Below, in pieces: positions 58,560-64,000 of a stretch of DNA of 64,000 bases. Numbering within the stretch: position 1 is the stretch's first letter; each line of letters starts with the position of its first letter. Source of the DNA: Piscinibacter gummiphilus (GTDB lineage Bacteria > Pseudomonadota > Gammaproteobacteria > Burkholderiales > Burkholderiaceae_C); the NCBI RefSeq assembly GCF_002116905.1, contig NZ_CP015118.1, positions 4,588,001 through 4,652,000 of the forward strand, read 5' to 3'. Made by a program: the position numbers and the translations under genes. Under the pieces are notes generated by a model. That model saw nothing but the letters and a program-made list of their open reading frames with translations, ran no database searches and was not told the origin of the DNA.

Positions 58560-59873
58560 TCAGTGCGTCAGGATCCCGTCGATCCACGCCTTCAACTCGG
58601 GCGACGACAGCACCGAAACGTGCCCTGCATTGAACCCACGCACCTCCACCGCGGCCCGCTGCGCGTCCCACCGCAGCTGGCTCTCGAGGCTCACGGAACC
58701 ATCGTTCGACGACGGCAGGAACATCGAGCGCTTGCCGCTGTAGGCGAAGGCGAGGAACGAGGGCATCGAGGCCGGCAGCGGGGTCTTGAAGAGGGCGCTG
58801 GTGTAGTCGCTGCCGACCTGCATGTCGATCCACGACGGCACCACGGCCGGGGCGTGGGCCACGCCCAGGTCGGCGGCCTCGTGGCCCTGCCACGGGGTGG
58901 CGACGGTGATGAACTTGCCGTGCAGCGGAGCGCGCAGGCCGGTGCTCTCCAGCTCGAGGTAGCGGCGGGCGACGAGCCCGCCCATGCTGTGCGCGAAGAC
59001 GTGCATCTCGGTGAAGCCGTACTTGGCGCGCAACTGGCCCACGAGGGTGGACAGCGCGCCGGCGCACGCATCGAGGCGCAGGCCCGAAGGGTAGGCGTAC
59101 ATCCAGACCTGGAAGCGGCGCGCGTCGATGGCCCCGGCCACGGCGGCCCAGTCGCGCGGCGTGCCGCCGGCGCCGTGCACGAACAGCACCGGGATGCGCT
59201 TCGGGTCGTACGGCTCGACGAAGTAGACGCCGATGCCGGGGTCGCTCAGCGAGGTGAAGGGCTCCCACAGGCCCTTCTGGCCCATCTGCGGGGTGAAGCG
59301 GGCGTCGTCGAACGAGGCGATCTGGCCGACGCGCAACGTCACTTGGTCGGCGCCGAGGGGCACGTCGCGGCGGGCCCGGGCTTCCTTGATGGCGGCCAGG
59401 AACTGGGGCGTGAGCGCCGGGCTCGAGGCGGCCAGCCGCACCGGGATCACTTCGGTGCGGCGGCGCGGACCGAAAACGATGGGCTGCCCTCCGTTGTAGA
59501 GCCACACCGGCTCGCCCTCGGTGTAGGCCTGGTCGCCGTCGCTGTCCTGGAACACGGCGAGGCGGTGATCCTCGCGGTTCGGCACCGTCAGCACGAACTG
59601 CCGGTCGCCGCCCGTCACCTCGGCGGCCGACTCGATCGCGAGGCGGCCGTCCGCCTCGTGGTGATAGACCACGGCGTACACCGGGCCGTTGCCCTGGGTG
59701 CCCTCCACCACCTTGCCCGCGATGATCGCCCGCGAGTCGAGTTCGTCGACCTCGTCCTGCAGGCGCTGGAACGACGAGCAGCCGGCCAGCCCCACGACCA
59801 GCGCCGCGATCGCGAGGCGCCATGGGGCGCTGACGTTCGGGGACGGAGGAACGGCATCGGTGGCGAAGTTCAT
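58560..59873 (-). CDS. lipoprotein alpha/beta hydrolase (esterase/lipase)
   Basis: A 437-residue protein with a lipoprotein signal (RLAIAALVVGLAGCSS). The catalytic domain from about residue 215 has FVHGAGGTPRDW (oxyanion), the nucleophile elbow HVFAHSMGGLVARRY, the acid in SSNDGSVSLESQ and a final His in GFNAGHVSVLSS. The first 200 residues form a separate beta-rich domain. It would hydrolyse esters at the membrane surface. The ATG at 59873 leaves a proper signal peptide. Confidence 0.87.
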   Translation of the reverse strand: MNFATDAVPPSPNVSAPWRLAIAALVVGLAGCSSFQRLQDEVDELDSRAIIAGKVVEGTQGNGPVYAVVYHHEADGRLAIESAAEVTGGDRQFVLTVPNREDHRLAVFQDSDGDQAYTEGEPVWLYNGGQPIVFGPRRRTEVIPVRLAASSPALTPQFLAAIKEARARRDVPLGADQVTLRVGQIASFDDARFTPQMGQKGLWEPFTSLSDPGIGVYFVEPYDPKRIPVLFVHGAGGTPRDWAAVAGAIDARRFQVWMYAYPSGLRLDACAGALSTLVGQLRAKYGFTEMHVFAHSMGGLVARRYLELESTGLRAPLHGKFITVATPWQGHEAADLGVAHAPAVVPSWIDMQVGSDYTSALFKTPLPASMPSFLAFAYSGKRSMFLPSSNDGSVSLESQLRWDAQRAAVEVRGFNAGHVSVLSSPELKAWIDGILTH

Positions 59874-59931
59874 CGTGTGGATTCGATCAGGACAGGACAT
59901 GGACATGGGACAAGGAGTGGTTCGAAACAGA

Positions 59932-60948
59932 TCAGAAACTGACGGCCATCCCGAGCGACCAGCCGCTCACGCCGGGCCCGAACTTGTAGCGGGCCACGGC
60001 GCGCCAGCGGGTCACCCACCAATCCTTCGCGCTGGAGTCGGCCTCCAGGCCGAACCCCACGGAATTCATCTGCGACAGACCGGTCTCGTTCTCGGCGCCG
60101 AAGAAGTGGGTGGACGCAGCCTCGAACACGTAGCGGACCGGCCGGTCCATCCAGAGGCCCCACCCTGTCGGGACACGGCGCCGTGCCCAGATGCTCAGGC
60201 TCTCCGCCTTCGCCCGGCCCACGACCCCCTCGCTCGTGCTGCCATGGCTGCGCAGCTCGACGTTGGTGTAGCGGATCTCGATGTCGTCGTCCGCGTCGAG
60301 GCCGAACCGCTCGTAGTCGAGCATCAGGGCGCCGCCGAGCCCGTAGGCCTCGAGCTTGCCGCCATCGAGGAACTCGAGGTTGGCGTCGGTGTTGTTCTCG
60401 AGCCAGAACTTCGCCACCTTCAGGTCGCTCGCCACCCGGCCCAGCGTGAAGTTGAAGATCGGGCGGAGCACCCAGTTCCGCGCCATCGGGAAGTCCCACC
60501 CGATGCCGCCCGTGGCCGAGAACGAGTTCCAGCGCGTGGGCACCGCGCGCTCCTCGGACCCGTCGCTCGCGATGAACAACGGGTCGTAGCGCGCGTAGGC
60601 CGCGTTGCCTTCCAGGTAGAGCGGGGTGTCCTTGCTCCAGGTGAAACCCCCGCCGAACTGGGTCATGCTCAGGTGGTTGCTCGACGAGTCGCTGCTGGAC
60701 AGGGACAGGGAGCTGGTGGTCACGTCGGGTGCGACGGTGTACGACATGACCCCGACGATGCCGTTCGCGAGCTTCTGGGGATCGAAACCGCGCACGAGCC
60801 GCTGCGCGTTCGCGGCGTCGGCCGCGGCCAGCATGAACGGCACCACGGACAGCCACGCGGCGACTCCTCTTCCGAAGAAAGCGCGCCCGCGATCCCGGGG
60901 GCAACGCAGGAGATGGCTGACGCAGGCCTGCAAGTGAACTCCCATCAC
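59932..60948 (-). CDS. outer-membrane beta-barrel protein
   Basis: A 338-residue exported protein. A long-headed signal peptide (AWLSVVPFMLAAADAANA-QR) is followed by alternating aromatic and polar strands ending in Phe (SGWSLGMAVSF), the standard outer-membrane barrel terminus. It resembles solitary autotransporter-type barrels without a passenger. No ligand or partner is known. The start may be at 60945, the second of two adjacent ATGs. It is divergent from the second kinase module. Confidence 0.75.
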   Translation of the reverse strand: MMGVHLQACVSHLLRCPRDRGRAFFGRGVAAWLSVVPFMLAAADAANAQRLVRGFDPQKLANGIVGVMSYTVAPDVTTSSLSLSSSDSSSNHLSMTQFGGGFTWSKDTPLYLEGNAAYARYDPLFIASDGSEERAVPTRWNSFSATGGIGWDFPMARNWVLRPIFNFTLGRVASDLKVAKFWLENNTDANLEFLDGGKLEAYGLGGALMLDYERFGLDADDDIEIRYTNVELRSHGSTSEGVVGRAKAESLSIWARRRVPTGWGLWMDRPVRYVFEAASTHFFGAENETGLSQMNSVGFGLEADSSAKDWWVTRWRAVARYKFGPGVSGWSLGMAVSF

Positions 60949-61000
60949 TGGTCAAAGCGGTGTATTTCTGCTCACAATAGGGACACGGATGCCGGCGCGC

Positions 61001-61026
61001 AATTGCCCCTTAGGGAGGGGCCTCCC
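61001..61026. promoter_or_regulatory. G/C-run element with GGGAGG-GG-CCTCCC inverted repeat
   Basis: AATTGCCCCTTAGGGAGG followed by GGCCTCCC, lying between the barrel gene (start 60948) and the kinase gene (start 61151). The inverted repeat is at 61013-61026. It recalls the AATTAGGGGGG element at 18786 and may be a regulator site. Confidence 0.3.
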
Positions 61027-61150
61027 CGCCGGTTCCGTCCGCGGCGAACCGCGGTGGCATCGAAAACCAAAACACGGGCCCGCCATAGCCGGAGCCTCAC
61101 GAAAGGGGATGGGGAACGATGCGCAGGAGTTCACTCGGCGAGAGAGGGGC

Positions 61151-62986
61151 ATGAACGGCGTCACCATCGTCTGGGCACTGGTCGCCGGGGTGGCATTGAC
61201 CCTCGCCTTCATCCATTTTCCCGTCTGGCTGCGGCGGCGCTCCGCCTGGAACAGCGCGATCCTGACGTCGATGGCGCTCGGCACCGCCATCCTGGCGCTC
61301 TCGGAACTGTCGATGATGATGGCCCGCACGCCCGAGGGCTACGGCCGCGCGCTGCGCATCGCGCACGTGCCCGTCTGGATCACCATGGTGTCCATGATCG
61401 GGTTCATGCACGTCGCCCTGAAGCCGCGGTACCGGTGGATCGGCTGGACCGTCATCGGGCTGCGCACCGTGACCCTCGCGCTCAACTTCTCGACGGGCGC
61501 CAGCCTCAACCTCGGCGCGGTGACCGAGTTGCACACGTTCCGCCTGCTCGGCGAGTACGTGTCCGTCGGCAAGGGCACCTACAACCCCTGGGCGATCCTC
61601 GGCAACCTCAGCACGATCCTGATGGGCGTCGCGGCCATCGATGCAGCCCTCGGCGCCTGGCGCGCCGGCAACCGCGGCACCGCGCTGCGGGTCGGCGGCA
61701 CCATCCTGTTCTTCGCGCTGGCGAGTGTCACCCAGTCCATCCTGGTGTTCGGCATGGGGGTCGAGATGCCCACCACCATCGGCCTGTTCGCGCTGGCCGT
61801 GCTGCTCGCGATGACCTACGAACTCAGCTGCGAGGTGACCCGCGCCTCCTGGCTGTCCTCCGAGCTGAGCGAGTCCGAGGAACGCATGACGATGGCCGCG
61901 GAAGCTGCCAACCTGGGGCTGTGGGTGCGCGACCTGCCGCGCGACCGCATCTGGGCCAGCCCCAGGCTGCGCGAGCTGCTGGGCATCGGGCCGGAGGAGG
62001 TGGTGAACTACGCCCGCCTGACACGCGCCGTCCATCCCGACGACCAGACGGCCATGCTCGAGACCCTGGCGATGGCCGGGGACGGCCGGGCCCCCAGCCA
62101 CTTCCGCCACGAATTCCGGTCGCCGATGCCGGGCGGCCGGGTGCGCTGGCTCGCATCGCAGGGCCGGGTCGAATTCGATGCCGCGGGGCGCCCCGTACGC
62201 ACGCGGGGTGCCTGCACCGACATCACCGCCATGCGGCTCGCCGAAGCCGAGACGATGCGGCTGCGCCAGGAGCTCGCCCACGTCGGCCGCGTGTCGGTCG
62301 TGGGGCAGCTGGGTTCGGCGCTCGCCCACGAGATCAACCAGCCGCTGGGCGCGATCCTGCGCAATGCCGAGGCCGCGGAACTGCTGCTGAAGTGCCCCGA
62401 CCCCGACCTCGAGGAGGTGCGCGCCATCGTCGACGACATCCTGAGCGATGACCGCCGCGCCGGTGCAGTGATCGACCGCATGCGCGCGCTGCTGCGGCGG
62501 CACGAGATCACGATGGTGCCGCTGTCGGTGCAGGACTTCGTGGGCGACGTCGCGGCGCTCGTGCGCAACGACGCCATGACACGCCACGTCAAGGTGGAGG
62601 TGGCCCTCGCCCCCGACATCCCCGCGGTGATGGGCGACCGCATCCACCTGCAGCAGGTGCTGCTGAATCTGCTCACGAACGCGATGGACGCCATCGACGA
62701 GGCCCAGCGCACCGTGCGCCACGTGGCCGTGACCGCCGTGCGCGACGGCAGCGGTTTCGTGCAGATCGCCGTGACCGACTCGGGCACCGGCATTCCGGTC
62801 GACCGGCTGGAGAGCATCTTCGGCTCGTTCGTCAGCACCAAGCCCTCCGGGATGGGCATGGGCCTGTCGATCGCGCGCAGCCTCATCGAGGCCCATGGCG
62901 GACGCCTGTGGGCAGAGAACGATTCCGGCGGGGGTGCGAGCCTCCGCTTCACGCTGGCCATTGCCATGACAGGGGGTACCCCATGA
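61151..62986 (+). CDS. multi-TM PAS sensor histidine kinase
   Basis: A 611-residue kinase. Six to seven membrane helices occupy residues 1-230 (VTIVWALVAGVALTLAFIHF, WITMVSMIGFMHVALK and others). A PAS domain at about 250-370 follows (AAEAANLGLWVRDLPRDRIW), then the H-box GSALAHEINQPLGAILRN, N-box LLNLLTNAMDAID and G-box GMGMGLSIARSLIEAHGG. The ATG at 61151 follows a GAGAGGGG ribosome site; an upstream in-frame ATG at 61109 is less likely. It probably detects a membrane-soluble signal. The FixJ regulator gene starts inside its stop codon. Confidence 0.9.
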   Translation: MNGVTIVWALVAGVALTLAFIHFPVWLRRRSAWNSAILTSMALGTAILALSELSMMMARTPEGYGRALRIAHVPVWITMVSMIGFMHVALKPRYRWIGWTVIGLRTVTLALNFSTGASLNLGAVTELHTFRLLGEYVSVGKGTYNPWAILGNLSTILMGVAAIDAALGAWRAGNRGTALRVGGTILFFALASVTQSILVFGMGVEMPTTIGLFALAVLLAMTYELSCEVTRASWLSSELSESEERMTMAAEAANLGLWVRDLPRDRIWASPRLRELLGIGPEEVVNYARLTRAVHPDDQTAMLETLAMAGDGRAPSHFRHEFRSPMPGGRVRWLASQGRVEFDAAGRPVRTRGACTDITAMRLAEAETMRLRQELAHVGRVSVVGQLGSALAHEINQPLGAILRNAEAAELLLKCPDPDLEEVRAIVDDILSDDRRAGAVIDRMRALLRRHEITMVPLSVQDFVGDVAALVRNDAMTRHVKVEVALAPDIPAVMGDRIHLQQVLLNLLTNAMDAIDEAQRTVRHVAVTAVRDGSGFVQIAVTDSGTGIPVDRLESIFGSFVSTKPSGMGMGLSIARSLIEAHGGRLWAENDSGGGASLRFTLAIAMTGGTP

Positions 62987-63624
62987 ACGAGACCCGACCC
63001 GTCGTCCACGTCGTCGACGACGACGCCTCCTTTCTGTCGGCCACCTCCCGGCTGCTCCGCGCGAGCGGCTACTGCGTGAAGACCTTCGCCGGCGCGGCCG
63101 AGTTCCTCGCCCGCGACGAGGCGGACGCCGAGGGCTGCGTCGTGGCGGACCTGCGCATGCCCGGCGTGGACGGGCTCCAGCTGCAGAACGCGCTGGCCGG
63201 TTCGGCCAACCCCATCCCGATCCTGTTCCTCACCGGCAACGCCGACATCGAGTCGAGCGTGCGGGCGATGCGCGGCGGCGCGGAAGACTTCCTCGAGAAG
63301 CGTGCACCCAAGGAAGCCCTGCTCGCGGCCGTCGGGCGCGCCCTCGCGCGCGATGGCGAGGCCCGTGCGGCGCGGGCGAAGCACCGGGCGTTGAAGGACC
63401 GCTTCGACTCGCTGACCGCGCGCGAGCTGGAGGTGCTCGAGCAGGTGCTGCTCGGCCGGCTCAACAAGCAGATCGGCGGCGACCTCGACATCAGCGAGCG
63501 CACCGTGAAGCTGCATCGCGCGAAGATCATGACCAAGATCGGCGTGCGCTCGGTGCCTGCGCTCACGCTGGCCGCGCAGGAGGCGGGTGTCACATCGCTG
63601 TCACCCTTCCCGAAGGGGCAGTAG
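62983..63624 (+). CDS. FixJ/LuxR-family response regulator
   Basis: A 213-residue regulator. The receiver is VVHVVDDDASFLSATSRLL with Asp56 in VVADLRMPGVDG; the conserved Lys is in DFLEKRAPKE, where the usual following Pro is Arg. The helix-turn-helix is DSLTARELEVLEQVLLGRLN, KQIGGDLDISERTVKLHRAK. Its ATG overlaps the kinase stop by four bases. It is similar to the regulator at 54226 (shared GRLNKQI in the DNA-binding domain), suggesting a duplicated module. Confidence 0.92.
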   Translation: MNETRPVVHVVDDDASFLSATSRLLRASGYCVKTFAGAAEFLARDEADAEGCVVADLRMPGVDGLQLQNALAGSANPIPILFLTGNADIESSVRAMRGGAEDFLEKRAPKEALLAAVGRALARDGEARAARAKHRALKDRFDSLTARELEVLEQVLLGRLNKQIGGDLDISERTVKLHRAKIMTKIGVRSVPALTLAAQEAGVTSLSPFPKGQ

Positions 63625-63667
63625 ACGCGAGGCGCGGTGTCGCCGAAAGTGAGGTTGGACGCTCGCG

Positions 63668-64000
63668 ATGAACTCCAACCTCCACACCTACGTAGCCATC
63701 GTCGATGACGACGAAAGCCTCTGCCGGTCCTTCGGCAGGCTGCTGCGTGCGTCGGGCATGCAGCCCATCGCGTACCTCTCGGCCGAGGACTTCCTCGCCG
63801 ACACCAAGCAGCCCGTGTTCGACTGCCTCGTGTTCGACGTGCAGCTGGGCGGGCTCTCCGGCATCGAGCTCGCGCGGCAACTGGTCGCGCAGGGCACGCG
63901 CACCCCGATCATCTTCGTGACCGGCCTCGAAGACCCGGAAACGCGCGAACGCGCCGAAGCCGCCGGATGTGCGGCCTTCTACCGCAAGACCGACTCCGGC
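63668..64000 (+). CDS. response regulator receiver, cut by window end
   Basis: The first 111 residues of a receiver domain protein: YVAIVDDDESLCRSFGRLLR, phospho-acceptor Asp57 in LVFDVQLGGLSGIE, Thr in IIFVTGLED and the Lys in FYRKTDSG at the edge. The start ATG is at 63668. Whether an output domain follows cannot be seen. Its position after a kinase-regulator pair mirrors the lone receiver at 54916. Confidence 0.85.
   Translation, partial: MNSNLHTYVAIVDDDESLCRSFGRLLRASGMQPIAYLSAEDFLADTKQPVFDCLVFDVQLGGLSGIELARQLVAQGTRTPIIFVTGLEDPETRERAEAAGCAAFYRKTDSG

Overview
The window comes from a high-GC betaproteobacterium of the order Burkholderiales, probably near the Rhizobacter/Piscinibacter/Rubrivivax/Leptothrix group. 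The evidence is very high GC at third codon positions, many ATGA start/stop overlaps, and housekeeping genes typical of that order (ubiJ-ubiB, fmdB-DUF502-aspS, nudB-ybhP-clsB). No rRNA, tRNA, CRISPR array, insertion sequence or integrase was seen. This is ordinary chromosome with accessory cassettes between conserved blocks.

Layout. 1-2.3 kb: an unknown gene, a nucleotidyltransferase and a methyltransferase. 2.3-6.0 kb: a tight four-gene operon of lipoprotein, class 3 lipase and two unknown proteins. 6.1-10.3 kb: a GFA-type zinc protein, a HAD phosphatase, a cation/proton antiporter overlapping a secreted thermonuclease, and a PEP-CTERM-like protein. 10.3-12.0 kb: an ECF sigma/anti-sigma operon led by a COG4315 secreted protein. 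12.1-16.0 kb: a REC-GAF-histidine kinase, a DUF429 protein and glutathione reductase. 16.1-18.7 kb: nudB-ybhP-clsB. 18.8-27.8 kb: an ABC substrate-binding protein, a chemotaxis receptor, an AraC regulator, a DUF899/beta-propeller/HTH group, a methyltransferase and a YihY membrane protein. 27.8-32.3 kb: aspS, DUF502, fmdB and a sodium:solute symporter.

32.4-38.5 kb is a patch of oddities. It holds a 57-residue gene with a strong Shine-Dalgarno, an isolated C-terminal piece of a molybdenum hydroxylase, a PmrA/QseB-type two-component pair, a GH19 lysozyme-like enzyme, the C-terminal half of a MarR regulator, and a lower-GC gene with the His-Gly and Ser-Cys signature of a caspase-fold (clan CD) protease. 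39.5-47.2 kb is the most striking block: a six-gene operon encoding a carrier protein, an acyl-CoA dehydrogenase, a seryl-tRNA-synthetase-like amino acid:carrier-protein ligase, DUF1839, a GH2 glycosidase and a double alpha/beta hydrolase. A membrane acyltransferase is divergent from it. It looks like a pathway that charges an amino acid onto a carrier protein, oxidises it and passes it on, possibly to a sugar; the product is unknown.

48.7-51.9 kb returns to ubiB-ubiJ and galE. 52.0-58.0 kb is a sensory module (a histidine kinase fused to a periplasmic ABC-type binding domain, a FixJ/LuxR regulator and a lone receiver) next to an SdsA1-type alkylsulfatase. A repeated ACCAAAGG-type element sits upstream of three of these genes. 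58-61 kb holds an acetyltransferase, a lipoprotein esterase and an outer-membrane barrel. 61.1-64.0 kb is a second module of the same kind: a multi-TM PAS histidine kinase, a FixJ/LuxR regulator and a receiver protein cut by the window edge.
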